Origin: Victivallis vadensis | Lineage (GTDB): Bacteria > Verrucomicrobiota > Lentisphaeria > Victivallales > GWF2-50-93 | DNA length: 45,222 nt | Reading direction: 5' to 3' | NCBI GenBank assembly: GCA_945883805.1 | Contig: CAMCYE010000014.1 | Location: 1-45,222, forward strand | Shown: positions 1 through 7,692 of the stretch, one piece after another | How the letters are laid out: every line of letters begins with the position of its first letter | Position numbering within the stretch: the stretch's first letter is position 1 | The notes under the pieces: generated by a model | The model's input: only the letters and a program-made list of their open reading frames with translations | The model's database searches: none | Told to the model about the DNA's origin: nothing | Translations under genes and position numbers: made by a program

Positions 1-96
1 TGCTGCGGAGATCAGCATCATGAACAGCAGACCAAAACATATCAGACGCTCATTGGGCTTAAAAAGGGTCCATAATTGTTTGAACATTAAGAACAT
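1..96 (-). CDS. N-terminal fragment of a probable ABC exporter (partial)
   Basis: Only the first 32 codons lie in the window; the frame runs off the left edge without a stop. The peptide starts MFLMFKQLWTLFKPNER and continues into a hydrophobic stretch ending MMLISAA. A short basic/aromatic amphipathic lead followed by the first membrane helix resembles the start of polysaccharide or lipid ABC exporters (fused permease-ATPase, PglK/MsbA-like). A second ATG three codons in (position 87) is possible; neither has a clear Shine-Dalgarno sequence. Its place next to GDP-fucose genes fits a glycan exporter, but the family call rests on one helix and could be wrong. Confidence 0.4.
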   Translation of the reverse strand, partial: MFLMFKQLWTLFKPNERLICFGLLFMMLISAA

Positions 97-121
97 GATG
101 ATACTCGGCTGTTGTTAGTGG

Positions 122-176
122 AAATTACGAATTAGGAATTAGGAATTAGAAATTAGAAATTAGGAATTAAAATTTA
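122..176. repeat. Heptamer array, (A/G)GAATTA type
   Basis: About seven degenerate 7-bp units of the form AGGAATT or AGAAATT run in phase, then decay into A/T-rich sequence. No reading frame is supported here. It lies just upstream of the partial exporter gene. Confidence 0.75.
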
Positions 177-220
177 AAAAGCAGGAAAAGTTTTGGTATT
201 TCATCAATCTTTCGGGATTC

Positions 221-513
221 TTAGCTGTGAGCTACGAGCTGGTTAGGTGATAGGTCATAGGTGATAGTTCATAGGTGATAGTTCATAGCTGTGACCTATG
301 AGCTCTTAGCTGATAGCTGATAGGTGTTAGCTACGACCTACGACCTACGACCTATGACCTACGAGCTACGAGCTGTTACCTACGAGCTTCTTTAGCTGTT
401 AGGTCATAGGTGTTAGCTCTTAGCTGATAGGTGTTAGCTACGACCTACGACCTACGACCTACGACCTACGACCTACGACCTATGAGCTACGAGCTATGAG
501 CTATTATTTCCAC
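221..513. repeat. Long heptamer array, AGSTNNN / ACCTACG type
   Basis: Roughly 40 units of 7 bp keep phase over nearly 300 bp: AGGTGAT, AGGTCAT, AGTTCAT, AGCTGTG, ACCTATG, AGCTACG, then runs of perfect ACCTACG. Units vary at positions 4-7 while A-[GC]-[CGT]-T is kept. There are no spacers and no coding frame. It fills the gap between the exporter fragment and the fcl 3' end. Positions 177-220 between the arrays show nothing recognisable. Confidence 0.85.
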
Positions 514-538
514 TTTCGCACTCCCGAACCTTAGAACT

Positions 539-1468
539 TCAGAACTTCTTCTCCCTGTATTCCCTGACCATCTGTTCAATTCCCTGTTCGAGTGATATTT
601 CAGGTTTGAATCCCATAGAAGACAATTTGGAAATATCGAGGCATTTCCGGGGCATTCCGTCGGGCATCGAACTGTCCCATTTTATTTTGCCTTTGAATCC
701 GGTCGCCAAAGCTATTTTCCAGGCAAGTTCCCTTATGGAAATTTCTTCTCCGGTTCCGACATTTATTATTTCAGGGGAATCCAGTTTTTCCATAAGCATG
801 ATTGCGGCTTTCGCAAAATCATCGACATTCATGAATTCCCTCATTGCGGAACCTGTGCCCCAGAGCGTGATTTCATCCTTGCCGAGTTCGACGGCATCAA
901 CAAACCTCTTAACCAGCGAAGAAAGGACATGGGCCTTTTCCAGGTCAAAATGGTCATTTTTCCCGTAGAGGTTGCAAGGCATGAGTGAAATTGTGTTCAT
1001 CCCGTATTGCCTGGCATAGAAATATGCCATCTTGTACCCTGCGAGTTTCGCAACCGCATAACCCTCATTGGTGGGTTCAAGCGGACCTGTCAGGAGATAT
1101 TCCTCTTTCATCGGCTGCGGACATTCCCTGGGATAAATGCATGAACTGCCGAGAAAACATAGTTTTTTAACGTTGCTGAGATGTGAACTGTGTATGACAT
1201 TTGCCGCCATCATGAGATTATCATAAAGAAATGATGCCGGCTCCCTGCTGTTTATCCTTATTCCCCCCACTCTGCCGGCGCAAAATAAAACGTAGTCGGG
1301 CTTTTCAATTTGAAAGAAATTCTGGACTTTCTTCGAATCCCGCAAATCCAAAAGCCCGCTTGGCCGGACAATGATGTTCTTGAATCCACGGGATTCCAGC
1401 TCGCGGCAAACCGCCGACCCAGTCATACCGGTATGCCCGGCCACGTAGATTTTTGATGCTTTATCCAT
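539..1468 (-). CDS. fcl: GDP-L-fucose synthase (GDP-4-keto-6-deoxymannose 3,5-epimerase/4-reductase)
   Basis: A 309-residue short-chain dehydrogenase/epimerase, full length for the family. The NAD(P)-binding glycine motif GHTGMTG is at residues 11-17. The catalytic serine lies in GSSCIYP (about residue 108). The YxxxK pair is Y137/K141 in GYAVAKLAG. The family converts GDP-4-keto-6-deoxymannose to GDP-L-fucose with NADPH. The gmd gene that supplies its substrate lies upstream on the same strand, separated by a two-gene nucleotidyltransferase cassette, so the pathway is complete here. The product would feed fucosylated surface glycans. The start has no obvious Shine-Dalgarno sequence but fits the family N-terminus. 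Confidence 0.93.
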   Translation of the reverse strand: MDKASKIYVAGHTGMTGSAVCRELESRGFKNIIVRPSGLLDLRDSKKVQNFFQIEKPDYVLFCAGRVGGIRINSREPASFLYDNLMMAANVIHSSHLSNVKKLCFLGSSCIYPRECPQPMKEEYLLTGPLEPTNEGYAVAKLAGYKMAYFYARQYGMNTISLMPCNLYGKNDHFDLEKAHVLSSLVKRFVDAVELGKDEITLWGTGSAMREFMNVDDFAKAAIMLMEKLDSPEIINVGTGEEISIRELAWKIALATGFKGKIKWDSSMPDGMPRKCLDISKLSSMGFKPEISLEQGIEQMVREYREKKF

Positions 1469-1516
1469 AATTTTTTATTACACAAAAAATTTACAAGGTT
1501 ATTTTCAAGTAACACT

Positions 1517-2071
1517 TCATTTTAATTTTAAAAGAATTGAAATCCAGACTTTATATGAATCATTCTGCAAAATGGCGGACATTTCCTTTATGGTATGAGA
1601 GATTTTATCCGCATTAACCAAATTTAATCTTTCGGCCAATATCATTTCCACATCTTCCTTGTCCCGTTCACGCCCTGCCAGCATTTTATATATTATTAAA
1701 TTCTCTACCGAAACGTTCCTCAATTTTTCACCCATAAAGTCGATTTCATCGGCTTCATCTATTGCCTTCCTCTCAAATTCGATAAAAGTAAAAATGAGAT
1801 CAATGCGTACTCCAGTTTCGATATCCTCCAAAAGAAGAACATTTGTATCCCTTGCAAAAGCAACAGGATCCTTTACAAGAGTTTTGAAATCCTTTTTCAC
1901 CGCCTCCAATACTTTATCTATATGCTCGGTATCAATTCCAAGAGAAATATCCAAATCCTGTGTCATACGCGGAAATCCGTGTATGACCATGGCATATCCA
2001 CCAATCAGCATGTATGGAATTTTATTCGCATCAAAGATTCTTGTGATTTTAAGCAGAGTCTTTTCAAGCAT
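1517..2071 (-). CDS. Nucleotidyltransferase-fold protein, toxin-like
   Basis: A 184-residue protein with a minimal nucleotidyltransferase signature: IGGYAMVIHG followed by QDLDI gives the GG...DxD pattern near residues 24-41, and VRIDLIF supplies a likely third acidic residue. The C-terminal ENLIIYKMLAGRERDKEDVE segment is typical of DUF6036/AbiEii-like nucleotidyltransferases. It overlaps the upstream 75-residue gene by 8 nt (ATGCTTGA), with AGAGG in the upstream gene suitably spaced, which indicates translational coupling. By analogy with AbiE and MenT-type systems it may transfer nucleotides to tRNA or protein, but the substrate is unknown. It sits between fcl and gmd and has no evident role in fucose synthesis. 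Confidence 0.75.
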   Translation of the reverse strand: MLEKTLLKITRIFDANKIPYMLIGGYAMVIHGFPRMTQDLDISLGIDTEHIDKVLEAVKKDFKTLVKDPVAFARDTNVLLLEDIETGVRIDLIFTFIEFERKAIDEADEIDFMGEKLRNVSVENLIIYKMLAGRERDKEDVEMILAERLNLVNADKISHTIKEMSAILQNDSYKVWISILLKLK

Positions 2072-2291
2072 TCGCAGACCTCTGAAATTCTTTAATTGTT
2101 TTAAAATCTTTTGCCATATTGACCAGCATCCTCACATGCGGTGTATTTTCCGGAGAAATAGTTTCCTTTTCAAATTTTCTTGCAAATAGGAACATTTCAT
2201 CCATTACCCTAAATCTTTCCTCCAGAGAAAGCTTATTGTTAGACTGATAGCTTAATTCGACCTCTCTAACCATGTTGTAGTTTTTAATCAT
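2064..2291 (-). CDS. Small partner of the nucleotidyltransferase (putative antitoxin)
   Basis: A 75-residue soluble, mixed-charge protein with the central segment LEERFRVMDEMFLFARKF and then SPENTPHVRMLVNM. I do not recognise a named family. Its stop codon overlaps the start of the downstream nucleotidyltransferase gene by 8 nt, the same geometry as the HepT and PIN cassettes in this region. That supports a two-gene module with this as the first (antitoxin-like) gene. An internal ATG at 2273 (MVREVELS) is an alternative start; neither start has a strong ribosome site. Confidence 0.6.
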   Translation of the reverse strand: MIKNYNMVREVELSYQSNNKLSLEERFRVMDEMFLFARKFEKETISPENTPHVRMLVNMAKDFKTIKEFQRSANA

Positions 2292-2333
2292 AATTTTTTA
2301 CCAGCGAAAATTTTACCTCTCCGATTCTCCGGC

Positions 2334-3347
2334 TCACCGTTTCGCCGATTCATATTCTTTTACAGCCTTCTCCTTCTTCGCCAGATCCAGATCGTGCTCG
2401 ACCATCATTTTAACCAGTCCGTCAAATGACACCTTTGGTTTCCATCCGAGTTTCTTTCGGATTTTAGAACTGTCGCCCAAAAGAATATCAACCTCGGCAG
2501 GACGGTAATATTTCGGATCGATTTCCACGTGTTTTTCCCAGTTCAGCCCAAGGGTTTTAAATACTTTCTCCAGGAATTCCCTGACAGAATAAGTTTCTCC
2601 GGTGGCGACAACGAAATCATCGGGTTCATCGGCCTGTAGCATCATCCACATCGCTTCGACATAATCTCCCGCAAAACCCCAGTCACGCTTCGCATCCAGA
2701 TTACCCATATAAAGCTTATCCTGAAGACCAAGCTTAATCCTCGTCGCCGCCCTTGTTATCTTTCTTGTGACAAACGTTTCACCCCTGCGCGGAGATTCAT
2801 GATTGAAAAGTATTCCGTTGCATGCAAACAGATTATAGCTTTCCCGGTAATTGACAGTTATCCAATATGAATAGAGTTTCGCGCATCCGTAGGGACTCCT
2901 CGGATAAAAAGGCGTTTTCTCCGTCTGCGGTATTTCCGCCGCTTTCCCAAACAGTTCACTGCTCGAAGCCTGGTAGAAACGCGTCTTGCAACCTGTCCTC
3001 CTGATGGCTTCAAGAAGCCTCAACGCGCCTATTCCGGTTATTTCGCTCGTATATTCCGGAATATCAAAGGATACTCTTACATGACTCTGGGCGCCAAGGT
3101 TATATACTTCATCAGGGTTGACGGAATGAACTATTTCGGCCAGACTGCTGGAATCATTCAGGTCCCCGTATAAAAGTTTCAGATTGGGTTTTTCGTGCGG
3201 ATCCTTGTAAAGATGGTCTATTCTTTCCGTGTTAAAAGAAGACGACCTTCTTATGATCCCGTAAACCTCATACCCCTTGTTGAGTAGAAATTCAGTGAGG
3301 TACGATCCATCCTGACCGGTAATTCCTGTAATCAAAGCTTTTTTCAT
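2334..3347 (-). CDS. gmd: GDP-mannose 4,6-dehydratase
   Basis: A full-length extended SDR (about 337 residues). It opens [16 protein letters not shown] (nucleotide-binding GxxGxxG) and contains [17 protein letters not shown], the catalytic region QASSSELFG, the YxxxK pair in SPYGCAKLY, and [15 protein letters not shown], a near-diagnostic Gmd signature. It converts GDP-D-mannose to GDP-4-keto-6-deoxymannose, the substrate of fcl. The chosen ATG has AGAAAG about 8 nt upstream; in-frame GTG (3356) and ATG (3353) lie just before it. It heads a same-strand group with the nucleotidyltransferase cassette and fcl. Confidence 0.95.
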   Translation of the reverse strand: MKKALITGITGQDGSYLTEFLLNKGYEVYGIIRRSSSFNTERIDHLYKDPHEKPNLKLLYGDLNDSSSLAEIVHSVNPDEVYNLGAQSHVRVSFDIPEYTSEITGIGALRLLEAIRRTGCKTRFYQASSSELFGKAAEIPQTEKTPFYPRSPYGCAKLYSYWITVNYRESYNLFACNGILFNHESPRRGETFVTRKITRAATRIKLGLQDKLYMGNLDAKRDWGFAGDYVEAMWMMLQADEPDDFVVATGETYSVREFLEKVFKTLGLNWEKHVEIDPKYYRPAEVDILLGDSSKIRKKLGWKPKVSFDGLVKMMVEHDLDLAKKEKAVKEYESAKR

Positions 3348-3388
3348 AATCATCACTTTCTGCTAATAAAGAAAAAATTTAAACCTTC

Positions 3389-3433
3389 ACCACTAACTCA
3401 CACCAACAAGATACACTAACGAATATTTGCTGT
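3389..3433. repeat. Dispersed repeat, copy 1 (CACTAACTCACAC...CGAATATTTGCTGT)
   Basis: This 45-nt segment recurs at 10803-10845 with only small differences, both times a short distance from a gene start. A shorter diverged copy in the other orientation is at about 34300-34325. Confidence 0.75.
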
Positions 3434-3470
3434 GAGTTTTATTTGCCGGAGGGCAAATAAAATTCACAGC
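3429..3470. repeat. 19-bp inverted repeat (GCTGTGAGTTTTATTTGCC)
   Basis: A 19-bp arm and its complement are separated by 4 nt with one mismatch, forming a strong hairpin in the gap upstream of gmd. It abuts the dispersed repeat at 3389-3433. A terminator is possible but there is no clean T tract. Confidence 0.7.
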
Positions 3471-3506
3471 AAGGTTTATGTTTTTAAATCAAATGAGGTA
3501 TTTTCA

Positions 3507-3530
3507 TGAGGCAATTTCAAAATTGCCTCA
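3507..3530. repeat. Perfect palindrome TGAGGCAATTTC / AAAATTGCCTCA
   Basis: The 24-bp dyad lies 1 bp past the HepT stop codon. The same box recurs at 22376-22397 and, as GAGGTAATTTCAAAACT, forms the ends of the larger palindromic elements at 6371 and 13602. It may act as the 3' hairpin of the HepT cassette transcript. Confidence 0.75.
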
Positions 3531-3531
3531 A

Positions 3532-3951
3532 TTATTTATTTTTAATCTTTTCCGTAACCTGCCGTGCAAATTCCACAAAATCCTTTATTCCGTCTTTTGC
3601 AATCTTATGGACAATATTCCAGTTCATCTTCTGATAGGCGTGAACTGCGATATTCCTGAATGCCACAGCCTTCTGCATTTTTTCTGAAACATCACCGGTT
3701 ATAAAACTGTTTTTCTCAAGGATTACAAAAGCTTCAGCCATTGTTTCCGGAGCAGGAGATTCAATGTCGGCAATAATGTGCGAGGCGATATCCACCGACA
3801 TCTGGACGGCTCTTTCAAGATTAACAGTGATAATATCCTGCAAGTCGAGATCGGATTCAAGCCGTCCAACAGTCTCCGGTGTCTTATCCCTGATCCTGTT
3901 TATGCACTGGCGAAGACTTTCAATCTTATTGAATATCAGCATATTATCCAT
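3532..3951 (-). CDS. hepT: HepT-like HEPN ribonuclease toxin (DUF86)
   Basis: A 139-residue all-helical protein. Residues 99-106, RNIAVHAY, match the RX4HXY catalytic motif of HEPN/HepT RNases exactly (R99, H104, Y106). HepT toxins cleave RNA and are silenced by their MNT partner, which adds AMP units to the motif tyrosine. The start overlaps the stop of the upstream MNT-containing gene by 8 nt (ATGGATAA), and GGAGG lies about 9 nt upstream. An ATG three codons in is less well spaced. The length is normal. The gene is immediately followed by a palindromic repeat. Its partner is not a stand-alone MNT but a MarR-Rossmann-MNT fusion, which is unusual. Confidence 0.88.
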   Translation of the reverse strand: MDNMLIFNKIESLRQCINRIRDKTPETVGRLESDLDLQDIITVNLERAVQMSVDIASHIIADIESPAPETMAEAFVILEKNSFITGDVSEKMQKAVAFRNIAVHAYQKMNWNIVHKIAKDGIKDFVEFARQVTEKIKNK

Positions 3952-4975
3952 TAATAAAAGCCTCCCTCCTCCTTGAAAGTATCATATTGTAATTTGGCAT
4001 CATGTCTTCCTGGTTCAAAAGCATTCTGTTTATAAGTCCGGCATACATATTTTTATCCTTGATGAAAACAGGCTTTCCCCTGGAAATTATCTGCCTGAGG
4101 ATTTCCCCGTGAACTGCATGGAGATCAATCATATCAATTTCCCTACCTGTGAATTTTGAAATCCTGCCGGCAATATCTGTGATCTTTTCATGGCTTAATA
4201 TACCGTCTGATGCAATGGCAATATCAATGTCGCTTGCAGAGGTGTTTTTCCCATTTGCATAGGATCCGTACAAAAAACAGATCTTAATGTCTTCATCCCC
4301 GGAAAAAAAGGAACTTAATGTTTTTCGCATATCATCGGAATTTACCGGGTTTTCCCTCCTGACCCCTTGCTGATCATAATATTCTTCGGAAAAAACCCAG
4401 ACCATTTTATTGTTTTTAACAAGTCCGTCAGGCAGATAATCCGGACGCATCGGTTTTGTCTTATCATAGAGGCAGACAATAAGTGCTTCGGAAGAAGAGT
4501 CCGCCGCCGAATTAAAAGACAAAACCTTATGTCCCAGAAATTCCCTTTTCTCATCCCCATAAACTTCCTTAAGCTCAAGCCCCCACTCCTTTACACCGAG
4601 ATATGCAATCTCCGCAAGCTCTCCATCACCGAGAAAGGAAACCGTTTTTTTACCGGATTCAGCTATGTTCTTGCAGACACGGGAGCTTTCGCGTCTGGCC
4701 TCATGGTAGAACTGCATCGAAAAATTGATAAATTCATAGGTGATCCGCGCCTTCTCGGCAATACCGCCAGGTGTCAGGAAATAATCCCAGCGACGCGCAT
4801 GGTGCTTTGTAACATGGAGAAGCCCCTTGTCGACCATTTTGGAAAGAAGAGCATGGGCAAGTTTCACACTACATCCGAGCTTGGATGCGGCCATACGGTT
4901 ATTGAGACGTGGAGTTGACTCAACATGCTTGAGGATTTCCAGCTCAAAAAGTTCGTTTTTTTCGATTGCAGCCAT
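3944..4975 (-). CDS. Three-domain fusion: MarR-type winged helix, Rossmann-like domain, MNT nucleotidyltransferase
   Basis: 343 residues in three parts. Residues about 8-105 are a winged helix with LTPGGIAEKARITYEFI, the hallmark of the EPS-associated MarR regulators found in polysaccharide loci. Residues about 108-200 start KKTVSFLGDGELAEIAYLG, a Rossmann-like nucleotide- or sugar-nucleotide-binding module also seen behind that winged helix. Residues about 228-310 are a minimal nucleotidyltransferase: G237-S238, ten residues, D249-x-D251 gives GSX10DXD, with a further acidic residue at D281 or D284. It overlaps hepT by 8 nt. I infer a DNA-binding, ligand-sensing antitoxin that modifies HepT. 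A heptamer array begins 6 nt upstream of the ATG. Confidence 0.82.
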   Translation of the reverse strand: MAAIEKNELFELEILKHVESTPRLNNRMAASKLGCSVKLAHALLSKMVDKGLLHVTKHHARRWDYFLTPGGIAEKARITYEFINFSMQFYHEARRESSRVCKNIAESGKKTVSFLGDGELAEIAYLGVKEWGLELKEVYGDEKREFLGHKVLSFNSAADSSSEALIVCLYDKTKPMRPDYLPDGLVKNNKMVWVFSEEYYDQQGVRRENPVNSDDMRKTLSSFFSGDEDIKICFLYGSYANGKNTSASDIDIAIASDGILSHEKITDIAGRISKFTGREIDMIDLHAVHGEILRQIISRGKPVFIKDKNMYAGLINRMLLNQEDMMPNYNMILSRRREAFING

Positions 4976-4980
4976 TTTTA

Positions 4981-5014
4981 TCAGTCAACAGTCGTCAGCA
5001 GTCAGTCGTCAGTT
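4981..5014. repeat. Heptamer array, CAGTCRN type
   Basis: About five 7-bp units (CAGTCAA, CAGTCGT, CAGCAGT, CAGTCGT, CAGTTAA) sit directly upstream of the MarR-Rossmann-MNT start codon, inside the expected promoter or leader. Copy-number change would alter leader spacing by 7 nt per unit. Confidence 0.7.
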
Positions 5015-5027
5015 AAATCCTAAATAA

Positions 5028-5615
5028 ATTCCCGTTTTTAAATTAGGCGGCCGAAGCGCCGCAACTTTTTAAAATAGTTACAGAGATACAAAGGCACAGA
5101 GGCACAAAGGTTTTGAAAAATGCCAAATCAAACAATGAAAACAAAAGAACAGCCCTCACGGGCTTGACTACCAACAAATGCAATTCGTTTGTAGTTAATG
5201 CCGTAAGGCGTGTTCTTGGATTTTATTCTCTGTTTTGAAATTCCTATACGATTAAATTAGGCGCCCAAGGGACCGCAACTCTTTTCTTTTGACGCAAAGC
5301 GTCTTTGGACTTCGGCACACCTGTGCCGCTTTGACTTAACGCAACGATGCCTGAATGTGAAAGCGGTGCAGGGGCACCGCAGTCAAAGGATGCTACGCAT
5401 CAAACTTTGAAATTCCTTAACGTCAAGTTAGCGAATTATTTAAATCTCCGTTTCACCCAGTCACCAATTCTCCGATTCTTTTTGGGGAAATCCGCGCTTC
5501 GCCCCGTCACTTATGCATAACTATAAGTAACGTTACCTGCAGAAACGATACTGCCAAGTCGATGATTGTCAAATATTATTTATTCTTTTTCATATAAAAC
5601 TTCTGTAAGAAAATT
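5028..5615. repeat. Gene-free block of nested repeats
   Basis: No gene is supported here. The block holds: a GGCGGCCGAAGCGCCGCAACT motif (about 5046, with a variant at 5261); a GGCACAGA octamer array (5077-5110); an imperfect hairpin of about 70 bp (5146-5216; arms starting AACAGCCCTCACGGGCTT and, on the complement, AACACGCCTTACGGCATT); and a palindrome of about 120 bp (5291-5412; outer arms near TTTTGACGCAAAGCGTC, inner arms CGCTTT/AAAGCG). Both palindromes are followed by a TTTGAAATTCCT box. Positions 5470-5615 show nothing further. Confidence 0.65.
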
Positions 5616-6344
5616 TTATTTATGGTAGTCTTTGGCGACCATACATTTCTCAAGAAGGCAGTACAGGATGATAAAGAAATATCTTGACCCCATTTCCTTG
5701 AGCTTCAATTTTGAGATTCCGGCTTTCCGGTTTTCCCAACTGATTGGAATCACCTCGAATTTGTAGCCCCTTATAAAAGACTTCAGGGGAAGTTCCACGG
5801 TAAGATTGAAATGCGGCGAAAGGAAGGGCCTGCAACCGTCTATGACTTCCCGACGATAGCACTTAAATGCGTTTGTGGTGTCGTTAAGCCCGTGTCTGAA
5901 AATAAACCTGATCAGATAGTTCACAAACCGATTCAGGAAATACTTGTGTTTCGGGTAGTCAGAAACATGCGAACCCTTGATAAACCTCGACCCGAAGACA
6001 CACTCCGCACCCTCCCCTATTTTTCTGAAATATTTACACAAGTCGTCGGGACTGTCACTCGCATCTGCCATATATATTGCAACAGCATCACCGCTGTATT
6101 CGTCAAGCCCTGCGCGGACAGCCATTCCAAAGCCGGGTTTTCCCTTGTTCTCCACCCATCTTACCCTGCCATCCCTGCCCGCAAAATCGGCAAGTATCCG
6201 GACAGTCCCATCTGTACAGTGGTCCGCAACGACAACTATTTCAAAATCAAAACTGCCGGCATTCAGCTTTTCCAGGACGTTTCCCAGGGTTGACGCTATG
6301 ACGCCCTCTTCATTGTGAGCCGGTATGACTACTGAAAATTTCAT
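5616..6344 (-). CDS. Family 2 glycosyltransferase, dolichyl-phosphate-mannose-synthase-like
   Basis: 242 residues from MKFSVVIPAHNEEGVI. It has the GT-A fold start (VVIPAHNEE), DHCTDGT, the loop NKGKPGFGMAVRAGLDE, a DxD-like MADASDSPDD, and SRFIKGS, then TTNAFKCYRREV and a C-terminal WENRKAGISKLKL segment typical of polyprenyl-phosphate sugar transferases. Such enzymes move a sugar from a nucleotide donor to an undecaprenyl carrier or growing glycan. There are no long transmembrane segments, so it is probably peripheral. The chosen ATG has CGGAG upstream; 13 more in-frame codons upstream are encoded by repeat sequence and are unlikely to be translated. Its neighbours are a sugar epimerase gene and TA cassettes. 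Confidence 0.85.
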   Translation of the reverse strand: MKFSVVIPAHNEEGVIASTLGNVLEKLNAGSFDFEIVVVADHCTDGTVRILADFAGRDGRVRWVENKGKPGFGMAVRAGLDEYSGDAVAIYMADASDSPDDLCKYFRKIGEGAECVFGSRFIKGSHVSDYPKHKYFLNRFVNYLIRFIFRHGLNDTTNAFKCYRREVIDGCRPFLSPHFNLTVELPLKSFIRGYKFEVIPISWENRKAGISKLKLKEMGSRYFFIILYCLLEKCMVAKDYHK

Positions 6345-6370
6345 AGTACTCCGTAATTGATAATTGATAG

Positions 6371-6483
6371 GAGGTAATTTCAAAACTGCGGCTCGGACAA
6401 GCCTCGCCCTCCATGTTTACGCCCGTTTCGGGCGTGGAGGGTCGTGCTTGTCACGACCATTTCTTGAGTTTTGAAATTACCTC
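6371..6483. repeat. 113-bp palindromic element with 17-bp perfect ends (copy A)
   Basis: The ends GAGGTAATTTCAAAACT and AGTTTTGAAATTACCTC are perfect inverted repeats. Inside are a second pair (GGACAAGCC...CCTCCA against TGGAGGGTCGTGCTTGTC) and a central ACGCCCG/CGGGCGT hairpin. Its first 44 bp are identical to the inverted right arm of the element at 13456-13602. There is no ORF inside, so it is MITE-like or REPIN-like. Confidence 0.85.
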
Positions 6484-6600
6484 GTTAGTTCTTAGCTTTG
6501 ACCTATGAGCTACGAGCTTATTTAGCTGATAGGTCATAGGTGTTAGTTGATAGGTGATAGTTCTTACCTTTGACCTGTGACCTACGAGCTACGAGCTATA
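6484..6600. repeat. Heptamer array, AGCTNNN / ACCTNNG type
   Basis: About 16 in-phase 7-bp units of the same family as 221-513 directly follow the palindromic element and stop a few bases before the 3' end of the epimerase gene. Confidence 0.8.
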
Positions 6601-6605
6601 ATCCC

Positions 6606-7676
6606 TTACCCTTTCAGCAACTTTTGAGCTGCTGGCGTATCCTTAAGCCATATATAAATATCTTCAATTATTTTTTCAACTGTCAGTTCCGCCTTCCAGC
6701 CGCAGCATGTTTTTATCTTCCCGGTATCGCTGATGTAGACTGGGATATCCGCATATCTTGTTTCAGGTTCTGATCCTATGGGAAGCTTTTTCCCTGTAAT
6801 CCTGCCGCATATCTCCGTCAACTCAAGAAGTGAAACGCTTATTTCCCGACCTCCGCCCGCATTCCAGACACCGTTTGCGAATTTCGCAGGTTCTTTGAGC
6901 TGAAGACACACAAGACCTGTCAGATCGTCAATGTGCATCATATCCCTGACCTGTTTTCCCGTCCCTCCGAACCCGATATATTTCAGAGGGTTTCCGAACA
7001 TATGCGAAGCCAGCCAAAATACGGCGATCCCCTGATCAACTTTGCCGAACTGCCACGGCCCGGCGATAACCCCGCAGCGGTTGATGACCACAGGGATGGA
7101 AAAAGTCTGACGGTATTCCTCAAGCATTATTTCGGCCGCGTATTTCGTGGCGCCGTAAATGGATCGCGCACCCTGCATGGGGAAATCTTCGGAAACACCT
7201 TCTGAACACAGTCCGGCGACTTCCTGCTTGTCCGACAGTTTAAATCTTGTCGGTTTTTCGGCAAAGTTGCAGTTCACAAGCGGTTTAATCGGGTAGACTC
7301 GGCTTGTGGAAAGGAAAACCATGCCGGCATTGTTTTTCCTGCAGTATTCGGCACAGTTCACGGCACCGTAAAGGTTGGTCTGGACAAGGTAGTCGGTGTC
7401 ACCGTCTTTCCCGGCAAGCACGGAGGGCTCGGCGGAACATTCGATAAGAAAATCTATTTTACCCGACAATGCGATATCCTGCGGGTTTCGCACATCGCCC
7501 CTGATGAATTTAACACCATTTTCAGAGAGACGCGGAAGATTGAGTTCGGAACCTTTTCTGTAGAGATTGTCCAGTGCGGCAACTTCCAGGCCGCTGAAAT
7601 GTCTTTTCAATGCGATCGCAATGTTGGATCCTACAAAACCCGCCCCGCCAGTAATGAGTATTTTTTTCAAATGCAT
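6606..7676 (-). CDS. NAD-dependent sugar epimerase, CDP-paratose 2-epimerase-like
   Basis: 356 residues, extended SDR. The dinucleotide motif GGAGFVG is at residues 10-16, ALDNLYRKGSELNLPRL matches the CDP-paratose 2-epimerase (RfbE) type, and SAEPSVLAG follows. The catalytic set is S123-T124-S125 and Y174xxxK178 in SIYGATKYA. NRCGVIAGPWQFGKVDQG and YIGFGGTGKQVRD are also typical of that group. The exact substrate cannot be read from sequence, since related enzymes act on other CDP- or UDP-sugars and the CDP-sugar genes are not in the window. GGAG lies upstream of the start. It belongs to the polysaccharide region and is followed by repeats at its 3' end. Confidence 0.85.
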   Translation of the reverse strand: MHLKKILITGGAGFVGSNIAIALKRHFSGLEVAALDNLYRKGSELNLPRLSENGVKFIRGDVRNPQDIALSGKIDFLIECSAEPSVLAGKDGDTDYLVQTNLYGAVNCAEYCRKNNAGMVFLSTSRVYPIKPLVNCNFAEKPTRFKLSDKQEVAGLCSEGVSEDFPMQGARSIYGATKYAAEIMLEEYRQTFSIPVVINRCGVIAGPWQFGKVDQGIAVFWLASHMFGNPLKYIGFGGTGKQVRDMMHIDDLTGLVCLQLKEPAKFANGVWNAGGGREISVSLLELTEICGRITGKKLPIGSEPETRYADIPVYISDTGKIKTCCGWKAELTVEKIIEDIYIWLKDTPAAQKLLKG

Positions 7677-7692
7677 GAGAATGGCACTCCTA

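Noticed and set aside
221..513. CRISPR-like regular repeat array
   Set aside because: Units are 7 bp and contiguous with no spacers, and there is no cas gene.
3429..3530. Rho-independent terminator of the HepT cassette
   Set aside because: The hairpins are strong but neither has the T tract on the minus strand, so they were kept as repeats.
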